64,000 nucleotides of DNA, taken from NCBI GenBank assembly GCA_029624765.1, contig JARSSO010000015.1, forward strand, positions 62,001 to 126,000, in the 5' to 3' direction. Under the pieces are notes generated by a model that was not told where the DNA came from, ran no database searches, and saw only the letters and a list, made by a program, of their open reading frames with translations. The stretch comes from Candidatus Contendibacter sp. Its GTDB lineage: Bacteria; Pseudomonadota; Gammaproteobacteria; Competibacterales; Competibacteraceae. How positions within the stretch are numbered: the first letter of the stretch is position 1; every line of letters starts with the position of its first letter. This document shows, in pieces, positions 16,940 to 25,725 of this stretch. The translations under genes and the position numbers were made by a program.

Positions 16940-18409
16940 TCATGGAGCGACGGAAGAGTCGAAGCCGACGCACAGATACTTGAGGTCCAGATACTCCTCG
17001 ATGCCGTACTTGGAGCCTTCCCGGCCGAAGCCGGATGCCTTGACGCCACCGAACGGCGCGACCTCGGTCGAAATCAGGCCGGTGTTGACGCCGATCATGC
17101 CGTATTGCAGCGCTTCGGCCACCCGGAATACCCGACCCAGGTCGCGGCTGTAAAAATAGGCCGCCAATCCAAACTCGGTGGCGTTGGCCAACTGGATCGC
17201 TTCCTTATCAGTGTGAAATCGGAACAGCGGCGCCACCGGCCCGAAGGTTTCCTCGCGGGCGACCAGCATCTCCCGCGTGGCTTCGCTCAACACCGTCGGC
17301 TCGTAGAACGTGCCGCCCAGAGCGTGCCGCTGGCCGCCGGTCAGCACCTTTGCGCCCTGGGCCACGGCGTCGGCGACGTGCCGTTCGACTTTCGCCAGCG
17401 CCGCCGCGTCGATCAGCGGTCCCTGCGTGACACCGGGCTCCAGGCCGTTGCCTACCTTCAGTTGTGCTTGCGCCGCCTCGGTCAGCCTGGCGGCGAAGGC
17501 GTCGTAAATTTCGTCCTGAATCAGGAACCGGTTGGCGCACACGCAGGTCTGGCCGCTGTTGCGATACTTGGACGTCAACGCCCCGGTCACCGCCGCGTCG
17601 AGATCGGCGTCGGCGAACACGATGAACGGCGCGTTGCCGCCCAGTTCCAGCGACAGCCGCTTGAGCGTGCCGGCGCAGCGCTGCATCAGATGCTTGCCAG
17701 TGCGAGTCGAACCCGTAAAGCTGAGCTTGCGGACCAGGGGGTTGTCGAGAATCTCGTCGCCGATGACCTGGGCCGGACCGGTGACCACGTTCAGCACGCC
17801 GGCCGGCAAGCCCGCCTGTTCCGCCAGCGCCGCCAGCGCCAACGCGGAAAACGGGGTCTGCGGGGCTGGCTTGATCACCATCGTGCAGCCGGCCGCCAGC
17901 GCCGCGCCGGCCTTGCGCGCGATCATGGCCGCCGGAAAATTCCAGGGCGTGATCGCCGCGCACACCCCGACCGGCTCTTTCAGCGTCAAAATCCGCCGCT
18001 CCGGCCACGGCGTCGGAATGACGTCGCCGTAAACCCGCTTGCCTTCCTCGGCGAACCATTCCAGAAAGCTGGCGGCGTAAGCGATCTCGCCACGCGCCTC
18101 GGCCAGCGGTTTGCCCTGTTCCAGAGTCATCAGGATCGCCAAACCCTCCTGCTGTTCCAGCAACAGGCCGAACCAGCGCCGCAGGATCGCGGCCCGCGCC
18201 GACGCGGTCAGCGCCCGCCAACCGGGCAAGGCGGCGTGGGCCGCCTCGATGGCGCGGCGGGTCTCGACCGCGCCCAGTTCGGGAACATGGCCCAGGGTCT
18301 CGCCGGTGGCGGGATTGACGATGGCCGAGACGGCGCCACGGTCGGCGTCGATCCAGCAACCGCCGATGTAGCATTGCTGGCGAAACAGCGCGGTTTCACG
18401 AAGTTGCAT
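16940..18409 (-). CDS. gabD: Succinate-semialdehyde dehydrogenase (aldehyde dehydrogenase family)
   Basis: 489 aa. Aldehyde dehydrogenase with NAD(P)-binding PWNFPAAMIARK and FTGSTRTGKHLMQ, catalytic Glu near residue 254 in LELGGNAPFIVF, and catalytic Cys near 288 in GQTCVCANRF. The NRFL segment and the C-terminal GVKASGFGREGSKYGIEEYLDLKY are typical of succinate-semialdehyde dehydrogenases, which oxidise the product of GABA transamination to succinate. No gabT is adjacent, so glutarate-semialdehyde or a related substrate is possible. It precedes mpl on the same strand by 31 bp, though the two are functionally unrelated. Confidence 0.88.
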   Translation of the reverse strand: MQLRETALFRQQCYIGGCWIDADRGAVSAIVNPATGETLGHVPELGAVETRRAIEAAHAALPGWRALTASARAAILRRWFGLLLEQQEGLAILMTLEQGKPLAEARGEIAYAASFLEWFAEEGKRVYGDVIPTPWPERRILTLKEPVGVCAAITPWNFPAAMIARKAGAALAAGCTMVIKPAPQTPFSALALAALAEQAGLPAGVLNVVTGPAQVIGDEILDNPLVRKLSFTGSTRTGKHLMQRCAGTLKRLSLELGGNAPFIVFADADLDAAVTGALTSKYRNSGQTCVCANRFLIQDEIYDAFAARLTEAAQAQLKVGNGLEPGVTQGPLIDAAALAKVERHVADAVAQGAKVLTGGQRHALGGTFYEPTVLSEATREMLVAREETFGPVAPLFRFHTDKEAIQLANATEFGLAAYFYSRDLGRVFRVAEALQYGMIGVNTGLISTEVAPFGGVKASGFGREGSKYGIEEYLDLKYLCVGFDSSVAP

Positions 18410-18583
18410 GACACCTCCGGGAAGTGAGCGGGATGGACGGGATGCTCAGGACCGCCGACGGCGCGCGCCCAGTCGGAGCCGCGAATCTGGATGGTCGGAA
18501 AGACCGGACAGCAATACAATATCTCGTTTGAAGACATTCTCCCAAATCTGATCGGATCACCCCAACGATGGAGCCGTAACGCC

Positions 18584-20155
18584 GTGAACTTCCGAATGCT
18601 GCTGAGTCTTGCGTTGCTGGTAGTCCTTTGGACAGGTCCGGTGGCGAGCTTTGGCGGACCCAACGCGCCCGAAGCCACCGAAGCCGCAACCCCGCCGCCC
18701 AAGCGCTTCAACTTCGCCGACGTCCGCCGCCGCGCCGAGGTGCTGGCCGCGCAACCGTTCCAGACGGCCGGTAACAACCTGCCAGATTTTCTCAGGAATC
18801 TGGATTACGACCAGTATCGCGACATCCGCTTTCGGGCCGAAAAGAGCTTGTGGCGCGCGGAGGGGTTACCATTTGAAATCCAGTTCGCGCCGCTCGGATT
18901 CTTTTTTTCCGAACCGGTGATCATCAACGTCGTCGTCGAAGGCGCAGGCAAGCCGGTGGAATACGCCAGCGACCTGTTCGATTACGGCAAGAACCCGGTG
19001 CCCGACAACTTGCCCAAGGACCTTGGCTTCGCCGGTTTCAAGGTGCTGTACCCGCTGCACACCGACAGCCATTACGACGAAGTCGCGGTGTTCCTGGGCG
19101 CGAGCTACTTCCGCGCGGTTGGCCAGAAGCAGAACTACGGCCTTTCGGCCCGCGGCCTGGCCGTGGACACCGGCCTGCCCAAGCCGGAGGAATTTCCCCG
19201 TTTCCGCGAGTTTTGGCTGGAAAAACCTACCAAGGACGCCACCGAGCTGACCGTCTACGCTCTGATGGACAGCCGGAGCCTGACCGGCGCCTATCGCTTC
19301 GTCATCAAGCCGGGCGTCGTTACCCAGACCGAGGTCAAGGCCAGCCTGTTCATCCGCGACAAGGCGCAGGTCCAAAAACTCGGCGTGGCTCCGCTGACCA
19401 GCATGTTCTATCACGGGGCGATGAACGAGCGGTTCTTCGACGACTTCCGCCCTCAGGTGCACGATTCCGACGGCCTGTTGATACTCACCGGCAGCGGCGA
19501 ATGGATCTGGCGGCCGCTGAACAATCCCGCCCGGCTGCGCATCAGCGCCTACCAGGACAACAACCCGCGCGGCTTCGGCCTGTTGCAGCGCGACCGCGAT
19601 TTCGACAACTACCAGGACCTGGAGGCGCACTATCACATCCGGCCCAGCATTTGGGTCGAGCCGCAGGGCGACTGGGGCAAGGGTTCGGTACAGTTGATCG
19701 AAATTCCCAGCACGGCGGAGCGGTACGACAACATCGCCGCCTTCTGGACTCCCGAGAAGCCGGTCGAAGCGGGTCAAAAACTGGAATTCAACTACCGGCT
19801 GTCTTTCTTCCTCGATCTGCCGAATCTGTCGTCGGGCGGCCGAACCCTGGCCAGCCGGGTCGGCGCGGGCGGCGCGGGCGATCTGCAATCCGAACGGCGG
19901 CGGTTCGTCATCGATTTCGGCGGCGAGAACCTGGCCAGGCTGGCGGGCGACGCGCCGGTGGAAGCCGTGGTCAGCGGCTCGTCCGGTCAGATTCAAAGCG
20001 TGGTGGTGCACAAGAACCCGCAAACCCAGGGCTGGCGCCTGTCGTTTGAACTGCTGCCGCAAGGCGACACTCCGTCGGAACTGCGCGCTTTCCTCAAGCT
20101 GGGCAACGACGTGTTGACCGAAACCTGGAGCTATCAGTGGACCGCAACAAGGTAG
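18584..20155 (+). CDS. opgG: Periplasmic glucans biosynthesis protein OpgG
   Basis: 523 aa from GTG 18584, which has GGAG about 10 nt upstream and leads into the signal peptide NFRMLLSLALLVVLWTGPVASF. An upstream in-frame ATG at 18491 would add 31 non-conserved residues. The mature part starts FNFADVRRRAEVLAAQPFQ and shows the OpgG/OpgD pattern: LDYDQYRDIRFR, YGLSARGLAVDTG, EFPRFREFWLE, ESR-like MDSRSLTGAYRF and RDRDFDNYQDLEA. It acts in the periplasm on the beta-1,2-glucan backbone of osmoregulated periplasmic glucans. Two genes downstream is opgH, the glucosyltransferase. Confidence 0.93.
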   Translation: MNFRMLLSLALLVVLWTGPVASFGGPNAPEATEAATPPPKRFNFADVRRRAEVLAAQPFQTAGNNLPDFLRNLDYDQYRDIRFRAEKSLWRAEGLPFEIQFAPLGFFFSEPVIINVVVEGAGKPVEYASDLFDYGKNPVPDNLPKDLGFAGFKVLYPLHTDSHYDEVAVFLGASYFRAVGQKQNYGLSARGLAVDTGLPKPEEFPRFREFWLEKPTKDATELTVYALMDSRSLTGAYRFVIKPGVVTQTEVKASLFIRDKAQVQKLGVAPLTSMFYHGAMNERFFDDFRPQVHDSDGLLILTGSGEWIWRPLNNPARLRISAYQDNNPRGFGLLQRDRDFDNYQDLEAHYHIRPSIWVEPQGDWGKGSVQLIEIPSTAERYDNIAAFWTPEKPVEAGQKLEFNYRLSFFLDLPNLSSGGRTLASRVGAGGAGDLQSERRRFVIDFGGENLARLAGDAPVEAVVSGSSGQIQSVVVHKNPQTQGWRLSFELLPQGDTPSELRAFLKLGNDVLTETWSYQWTATR

Positions 20156-20640
20156 GCGTCGCGGAACCGTATCTGCCGCCGCCGCCGCTGCCCTCCAGCG
20201 AATTCGCGCTGGCCCGGCTTGGCGGCTACTGGCGGGCGCTGGGGGTGAGCGACCCGGATCAGATCGCGGCTCTCAGCGAGCAGGCGCTGCGCCGCGCCGC
20301 CGAGTCGCCGGAATCGCCGGGACTGGATGCGGTGGCGCGGGCGCTCGTCGCCGCCGGCGAACTGCTGGACGAGTGGCTGGCGCGGGCGCTCGACCTGCCC
20401 CGGTCGCCGCCGGAACTGGCGGCGGCGCGCGCCGCGCTGCTGAGCGGCGCGGCGCCGAACTGGCCGGCGGCGCTGTTCGCCGCGCCCGGCGAGGCCGACA
20501 CCGTGCTGGACGCCCTGCGCGCGGCCCGCGCCGAACCCGTGCCGGCGCCCAGCCCCGGCGCCATGCCGGCGCAACGCATCGAGTTGTTCGGGTCGCTGAA
20601 TTCACTGCGCCGACTGTGGCGTCCCCAACCTCGCGCCTGA
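20137..20640 (+). CDS. Small Ala/Leu/Pro-rich protein between opgG and opgH (possible detached OpgH N-domain)
   Basis: 167 aa from GTG 20137, overlapping the opgG end by 19 bp. The sequence is dominated by Ala, Leu, Arg, Glu and Pro; PPPPLPSSEFALARLGGYWRAL is followed by several predicted amphipathic helices and a C-terminal IELFGSLNSLRRLWRPQ. There is no membrane helix or signal peptide. In E. coli OpgH the first roughly 130 residues are a cytoplasmic domain preceding the first membrane helix; the downstream opgH here starts directly at its first helix, so this gene may supply the equivalent as a separate chain. That link is positional, not by recognisable homology. Confidence 0.7.
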   Translation: MDRNKVGVAEPYLPPPPLPSSEFALARLGGYWRALGVSDPDQIAALSEQALRRAAESPESPGLDAVARALVAAGELLDEWLARALDLPRSPPELAAARAALLSGAAPNWPAALFAAPGEADTVLDALRAARAEPVPAPSPGAMPAQRIELFGSLNSLRRLWRPQPRA

Positions 20641-20672
20641 ACCGCGGCAACCCCCTTCCTCCTGGACGTGTC

Positions 20673-22748
20673 ATGACCCAAACCGTTCAACCCCCGATCA
20701 TGGGACATACCCTGCGGCGAGTTGTGTTCTTCCTGTTGGCGCTGCTGACGACCCTGGGCGCGATGGGCCTGATGGTCAGCGTGTTCCAGACCGACGGCAT
20801 CAGCCCGATGGAGCTCATCCTGCTGGTGCTGTACGCAATCCTGTTTTCCTGGATCTGCATCTCGTTCTGGACGGCGTTCATGGGCTTTTTCGTGGTTCTG
20901 ACCGGCCGCGACCGCTGGGCGATCTCGCGCCAATCGGGACCGGCGCTCGATCCCGTCGCGCCGAAGCCGCGCACCGCGATCCTGATGCCGATCTACAACG
21001 AGGATTCGGAACGGGTGTTCGCCGGTCTGCGCGCCATTCACCAGTCCCTGGCGGATACCGGCCAACTCGGCGGCTTCGATTTTTTCGTGCTCAGCGACAC
21101 CCGCGACCCGGACGTTTGGGTCGAGGAGGAATTGCGCTGGCAGGACATGGTGCGGGCGCTGGACGGCAAGGGACGGATCTTCTATCGCAACCGGCCGGAG
21201 AACGTCAGCCGCAAGAGCGGCAACCTGGAGGATTTCTGCACCCGCTGGGGCGGCCACTACCGCTACATGATCGTGCTGGACGCCGACAGCATCATGAAGG
21301 GCGAAACTCTGGTCGAGATGGTGCGGATCATGGAGCGCCACCCGCGGGTGGCGCTGTTGCAGACCCCGCCGGTGCCGATCAACCGCGAATCGCTGTTCGC
21401 CCGCATCCTGCAATTCGCCGGCAGCCTGTACGGGCGGATGTTCACCGCCGGGCTGAACTACTGGCAGTTGGGCGAGAGCAACTACTGGGGCCACAACGCC
21501 ATCATCCGGATTCAGCCGTTCCTCGATCACTGCGGTCTGCCCAAGCTGCCGGGGCGCGAGCCGTTCGGCGGCGACATCCTCAGTCACGACTTCGTCGAGG
21601 CGGCGCTGTTGCGGCGGGCGGGCTGGGAGGTGTGGCTGGCCTACGATCTGGAAGGCAGTTACGAGGAAATCCCGCCGACCCTGATCGACTACGCCAAGCG
21701 TGATCGCCGCTGGTGCCAGGGCAACCTCCAGCATCTGCGGCTGGCGCTGTCGGGCGGGTTCAACGCCCTGAGCCGACTGCATTTCCTGATGGGGGTCATG
21801 TCCTACGCCGCCTCGCCGCTGTGGCTGCTGTTCCTGCTCGCGACCGGAATCGACGCCTATTTTCAGACCCGGCACGAACCGGTGTATTTCTTCGGCGAGA
21901 ACTGGGCGCCGGTGTGGCCGGTGTCGTTCGCCGTGGAGATGACCACCGTCCTGCTGGTTACGCTGACCATGCTGTTTCTGCCCAAGGTCCTGGCGCTGTT
22001 GCTGCTGCTCAAGGACGGCCGACTGCGCCGCGCCCACGGCGGGATGCTCAAGGCCACCCTGAGCGTGGCGCTGGAAACGCTGTTTTCGGTGCTGACCGCG
22101 CCGGTGCTGATGCTGTTCCAGACCAAGTTCGTGCTGGCGATCCTGCTGCGCCGCGCCGTCGGCTGGCCGCCGCAGCAGCGCGGCGATCACATGACCAGTT
22201 TTCGGGAGGCGGCGCTGACCCACGGCGTGCAAACCCTGATCGGCATCGTCGCCGGCGCGCTGAGCTATCGGTACGTACCGGCGTTCTTCTGGTGGTTCAT
22301 TCCCGTGCTGCTGGGGCTGGTGCTGGCCATCCCGGTCTCCATGCTGTCGAGCAGCATCGCCCTGGGTCACCGGGCGCGGCAACTGGGCCTGTTCCTGACC
22401 CCGGAGGAAACCGAACCGCCGGTGGTGCTGGATTATCTGGCGGAAAATCTGGAAGAGGACGAGCCGGTCCTGCCGGTATTGCGGGAGAGGCCCGCCAGCC
22501 GTTTCGTTCAGGCGTTGACCGACCCCTACGTCAACGCGCTGCATCTATCGCTGCTGCCGCCGCGCGAACCGCCGGGCAAGCGCCGCCGGCATTACCTCGA
22601 AGGATTGATCCACCAGTTGGAGGAGGAAGGACCGGACAGTCTGAGCGCGCCGCAAAAACGCGATCTGCTCTCGGACCCGGAGACGCTGACGCGGTTGCAC
22701 GCGCTGTTTTGGAGCCGACCGCCGGCGAACGCCGGGATCCTGCCGTAG
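20673..22748 (+). CDS. opgH: Glucans biosynthesis glucosyltransferase OpgH (short form)
   Basis: 691 aa from ATG 20673; the open frame reaching further up (to 20373) lies over the preceding gene and is rejected. Processive family-2 glucosyltransferase that makes the periplasmic glucan backbone from UDP-glucose at the inner membrane. Two N-terminal helices are followed by the catalytic domain with LMPIYNEDSERVFAGL, VLDADS (Asp near 203), SHDFVEAALLRRAGW and the Q/RxxRW-type DRRWCQGNLQH near 345. Several membrane helices follow, then a cytoplasmic tail. E. coli OpgH is about 847 aa; the missing part is its N-terminal cytoplasmic domain. Confidence 0.93.
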   Translation: MTQTVQPPIMGHTLRRVVFFLLALLTTLGAMGLMVSVFQTDGISPMELILLVLYAILFSWICISFWTAFMGFFVVLTGRDRWAISRQSGPALDPVAPKPRTAILMPIYNEDSERVFAGLRAIHQSLADTGQLGGFDFFVLSDTRDPDVWVEEELRWQDMVRALDGKGRIFYRNRPENVSRKSGNLEDFCTRWGGHYRYMIVLDADSIMKGETLVEMVRIMERHPRVALLQTPPVPINRESLFARILQFAGSLYGRMFTAGLNYWQLGESNYWGHNAIIRIQPFLDHCGLPKLPGREPFGGDILSHDFVEAALLRRAGWEVWLAYDLEGSYEEIPPTLIDYAKRDRRWCQGNLQHLRLALSGGFNALSRLHFLMGVMSYAASPLWLLFLLATGIDAYFQTRHEPVYFFGENWAPVWPVSFAVEMTTVLLVTLTMLFLPKVLALLLLLKDGRLRRAHGGMLKATLSVALETLFSVLTAPVLMLFQTKFVLAILLRRAVGWPPQQRGDHMTSFREAALTHGVQTLIGIVAGALSYRYVPAFFWWFIPVLLGLVLAIPVSMLSSSIALGHRARQLGLFLTPEETEPPVVLDYLAENLEEDEPVLPVLRERPASRFVQALTDPYVNALHLSLLPPREPPGKRRRHYLEGLIHQLEEEGPDSLSAPQKRDLLSDPETLTRLHALFWSRPPANAGILP

Positions 22749-22851
22749 CGATGACGGCCTCCAAGCAAAAGCCTGGAAAACCGGGTAAGCTAGAGCCGCA
22801 AATGGTTTCCGCCGATCCCTGGCCCCAACCTGCCCCCAAAGGACCCAACCC

Positions 22852-23352
22852 ATGGCGACCCTGACCTTCAAAGGCAACCCGATCCACACCAACGGCGATC
22901 TGCCCGCCGTCGGCGCAACCGCTCCCGACTTCAAACTGGTCACCGCCAGCCTGAAGGACGTCGGTCTGGCCGATTTCGCCGGCAAGAAGAAATTGCTGAA
23001 CATCGTACCCAGCCTCGACACCCCGGTGTGCGCGCTGTCCACCCGCAAGTTCAACGACCACGCCAAGGTTCACCCCGACACCGTGATCCTGGTGATCTCG
23101 GCCGACCTGCCGTTCGCCCAGAAGCGCTTTTGCGGCAACGAGGGGCTGGATAACGTCGTCACCCTGTCGATGATGCGCTCGCGCAAATTCGCCAAGGATT
23201 ACGGCGTCTTGCTGGAAGACGGGCCGCTGGCCGGCCTCACCGCCCGCGCCGTGATCGTACTGGACGAAACCAACGGTGTGCGTCACGTCGAACTGGTCCC
23301 GGAAATCGGCCAGGAACCGGACTACGAGGCGGCGCTGGCGGCGCTGGGATAA
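22852..23352 (+). CDS. tpx: Thiol peroxidase (atypical 2-Cys peroxiredoxin)
   Basis: 166 aa, the standard Tpx length. The enzyme reduces hydroperoxides using thioredoxin. Peroxidatic Cys60 lies in [16 protein letters not shown] and resolving Cys94 in [11 protein letters not shown], the Tpx pair. The N-terminal [12 protein letters not shown] and the C-terminal [12 protein letters not shown] are family signatures. It follows opgH after 103 bp on the same strand and is probably transcribed on its own. The position after Val59 is Cys-Ala where many homologues have Cys-Asp or Cys-Ala; nothing suggests loss of activity. Confidence 0.96.
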   Translation: MATLTFKGNPIHTNGDLPAVGATAPDFKLVTASLKDVGLADFAGKKKLLNIVPSLDTPVCALSTRKFNDHAKVHPDTVILVISADLPFAQKRFCGNEGLDNVVTLSMMRSRKFAKDYGVLLEDGPLAGLTARAVIVLDETNGVRHVELVPEIGQEPDYEAALAALG

Positions 23353-23370
23353 TCCAGTTCTGGGGGGACC

Positions 23371-23856
23371 GTGGCGATGGACTGGAACCAGGTCTGCGAT
23401 GATCCCGCGCTCAAGGATTTGCCCTATAAGATCGAACTCAATGAATGGGGCCAAATCGTCATGAGTCCCGCCAGCATCCGGCACGTTCTGTTTCAAGAAC
23501 GCATCGCCAGCATTCTCAAATCCTTGCTGGGCCACGGCCGGGTTTTACAGGAGTTTCCCGTCATGACTTCGGAAAACGTCAAGGCGCCCGACGTGGTCTG
23601 GGTTTCCGATGAAATCCTCGCTCAAGTTTGGGACAAGACGGCGAGCCCCATCGCCCCGGAACTCTGCGTCGAAGTGATGTCGCCCGGCAATACCAAAGCG
23701 CAACAGTTGCACAAAAAAATGCTTTATTTCGACGCGGGCGCCCGAGAGGTCTGGATTTGCAGCGAGCAGGGAGACCTGGAGTTTTACGATGCGGCCGGAA
23801 AGCGGGAACGGTCCGCCATCGCTCCAAAATTTCCCGGTCGGGTAAAACTCGACTGA
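23371..23856 (+). CDS. Uma2-family (DUF820) PD-(D/E)XK nuclease-like protein
   Basis: 161 aa. Fold signatures are KIELNEWGQIVMSP, a helix around RIASILKSLL, then KAPDVVWV (Asp74) and PELCVEVMSPGNT (Glu101) followed by the Lys-rich QLHKKMLYFDAGAREVWIC. These are the PD-(D/E)XK-type residues of the Uma2 family, which is abundant in cyanobacteria and environmental bacteria and is mostly uncharacterised; a nuclease role is inferred from the fold. It lies 18 bp after tpx and 36 bp before gcvPB without functional connection, as expected for a mobile single-gene insertion. Confidence 0.85.
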   Translation: MAMDWNQVCDDPALKDLPYKIELNEWGQIVMSPASIRHVLFQERIASILKSLLGHGRVLQEFPVMTSENVKAPDVVWVSDEILAQVWDKTASPIAPELCVEVMSPGNTKAQQLHKKMLYFDAGAREVWICSEQGDLEFYDAAGKRERSAIAPKFPGRVKLD

Positions 23857-23892
23857 TCGCCTGAACGATTCCTCGAACCCCTGGTGCTGCTC

Positions 23893-25347
23893 ATGCTGAT
23901 CTTCGACCAATCCCGTCCCGGTCGCCGGGGGGTCGCTCCCGCCGGCGCGCCCGAGGATGCGCTGTCCGATATCCCCGTGTCGTTGCGTCGCGCCCGATCC
24001 GCGCCGCTGCCGGAAGTGTCCGAGCTGCAGGCGGTGCGTCACTACACCCGGCTGTCGCAGAAGAACTTTTCCATCGACACCCATTTCTACCCGCTGGGTT
24101 CCTGCACGATGAAGTACAACCCGCGGGTCTGCCATCGGCTGGCTTCGTTGCCCAACTTTCTCGGCCGCCACCCCATGGCTCCGGAATCCGTCAGTCAGGG
24201 CTTTCTTGCCTGCCTGTACGAATTGCAGGAGATGTTGCGCGAAGTCACCGGGATGCGGGCGGTCTCGCTGACGCCGATGGCCGGCGCGCAGGGCGAATTC
24301 GCCGGGATGGCGATGATCCGGGCCTATCATGTCGGTCAGGGTGACCATGCCCGCCGCGAGGTGTTGGTGCCCGACGCCGCCCACGGCACCAATCCCGCCA
24401 CCGCCATCATGTGCGGGTTCACCGTCCGGGAAATCCCCACCGACGCCCACGGCGACGTCGATCTCGCCGCCCTGCGCCAGGCGGTGGGGCCGCAAACCGC
24501 CGGCCTGATGCTGACCAATCCCTCGACCCTGGGCGTGTTCGAACGCAATATCGCCGAAATCGCCGAAATCGTCCACCAGGCCGGCGGTTTGCTTTACTAC
24601 GACGGCGCCAACCTGAACGCCATTCTCGGCAAGGCCCGGCCTGGCGACATGGGCTTCGACGTGATGCACATGAACCTGCACAAGACCTTCGCCACTCCGC
24701 ACGGCGGCGGAGGTCCCGGCGCGGGACCGGTGGCGGCCAACGCCCGGCTGGAGCCGTTCCTGCCGGTTCCCATGGTCGGCCAGGAGGGCGAGCGTTACCG
24801 CTGGCTGAGCGAGGCCGACCGGCCCCGGAGCATCGGTCGGCTCTCGGCGTTCATGGGCAACGCCGGGGTGCTGTTGCGCGCCTACGTCTACGCCCGGATG
24901 CTGGGCCGGACCGGGATGAGCCGGGTCGCCGAATACTCCACCCTGAACGCCAATTATCTGATGGCGGAACTGGCGAAGGCGGGTTTCGATCCCGCTTTCC
25001 CCCAGCGGCGGGCCAGCCACGAATTCATCGTTACCCTCAAGCGCCAGGCCAGGACGCTCGGCGTCACCGCAATGGATTTCGCCAAGCGGTTGCTCGATCT
25101 CGGCTTTCACGCCCCGACCACGTATTTTCCGCTGTTGATCCCGGAATGCCTGCTGATCGAGCCGACCGAAACCGAGTGCAAGGAAGAGCTGGATGCGTTC
25201 GCGGCGGCCATGGTGCAAATTCAGCGGGAAGCCGAAACCAACCCCGACTGGGTCAAAGGCGCGCCTCACCATCGACCGGTGCGGCGCCTGGACGAGGTGC
25301 GAGCCGCTCGTGACATGGATCTGGCTTGGCGGCCGGCTGAATCCTGA
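23893..25347 (+). CDS. gcvPB: Glycine dehydrogenase (decarboxylating) subunit 2
   Basis: 484 aa from ATG 23893; GTG 23884 is an alternative. This is the PLP-carrying half of the two-subunit P-protein of the glycine cleavage system. Visible signatures are [44 protein letters not shown] and the PLP-lysine motif [18 protein letters not shown] (Lys264). The full length fits the PB subunit of split P-proteins. The partner gcvPA, and gcvT/gcvH, are not next to it, so the operon appears divided. dgkA follows after 6 bp. Confidence 0.95.
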   Translation: MLIFDQSRPGRRGVAPAGAPEDALSDIPVSLRRARSAPLPEVSELQAVRHYTRLSQKNFSIDTHFYPLGSCTMKYNPRVCHRLASLPNFLGRHPMAPESVSQGFLACLYELQEMLREVTGMRAVSLTPMAGAQGEFAGMAMIRAYHVGQGDHARREVLVPDAAHGTNPATAIMCGFTVREIPTDAHGDVDLAALRQAVGPQTAGLMLTNPSTLGVFERNIAEIAEIVHQAGGLLYYDGANLNAILGKARPGDMGFDVMHMNLHKTFATPHGGGGPGAGPVAANARLEPFLPVPMVGQEGERYRWLSEADRPRSIGRLSAFMGNAGVLLRAYVYARMLGRTGMSRVAEYSTLNANYLMAELAKAGFDPAFPQRRASHEFIVTLKRQARTLGVTAMDFAKRLLDLGFHAPTTYFPLLIPECLLIEPTETECKEELDAFAAAMVQIQREAETNPDWVKGAPHHRPVRRLDEVRAARDMDLAWRPAES

Positions 25348-25353
25348 TCCACG

Positions 25354-25716
25354 ATGGCTTTCCAAAACCATACCGGTTGGCGTCGACTGATCAACGCCAC
25401 CGGCTATTCCTGGGCGGGGCTGAAGGCGGCGTGGCGCAACGAGGAAGCATTTCGGCAGGAGGCGCTGCTGTGCGCCGCGCTCGCCCTACTGGCGCTGTGG
25501 CTGGGCGACAATGCGGTGGAGCGGGCGCTGCTGCTCGGCAGTCTGCTGCTGATCGTGATCGTCGAACTGCTCAACACCGGCATCGAGGCGGCCATCGACC
25601 GCATCGGTCCGGAACGTCACGAACTGTCGGGCCGGGCCAAGGACATCGGCTCGGCGGCGGTGTTCGTGGCGCTGCTCAACGCAGCCGTGGTGTGGCTGCT
25701 GATCTTGCTCGCCTGA
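25354..25716 (+). CDS. dgkA: Diacylglycerol kinase DgkA
   Basis: 120 aa with three membrane helices, the DgkA layout. It phosphorylates diacylglycerol released during periplasmic glucan or LPS modification. The active-site region EEAFRQEALLC and the block IVELLNTGIEAAIDRIGPERHELSGRAKDIGSAAVF are conserved, with the catalytic Glu in VELLNTGIE. The N-terminal GWRRLINATGYSWAGLKAAW is typical. Its presence not far downstream of opgGH is functionally sensible, because OPG substitution releases diacylglycerol. It is convergent with trpE, leaving only 9 bp between the stops. Confidence 0.95.
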   Translation: MAFQNHTGWRRLINATGYSWAGLKAAWRNEEAFRQEALLCAALALLALWLGDNAVERALLLGSLLLIVIVELLNTGIEAAIDRIGPERHELSGRAKDIGSAAVFVALLNAAVVWLLILLA

Positions 25717-25725
25717 ACCGGCCCG

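Noticed and set aside
20259..22544. 761-codon minus frame opposite opgH
   Set aside because: Shadow of opgH, composition Gln/His/Arg-rich.
23857..23892. Glycine riboswitch before gcvPB
   Set aside because: The gap is only 36 bp after Uma2, too short for the aptamer.
25717..25725. Intrinsic terminator between dgkA and trpE
   Set aside because: No hairpin with a T-run in the 9-bp gap or flanks.
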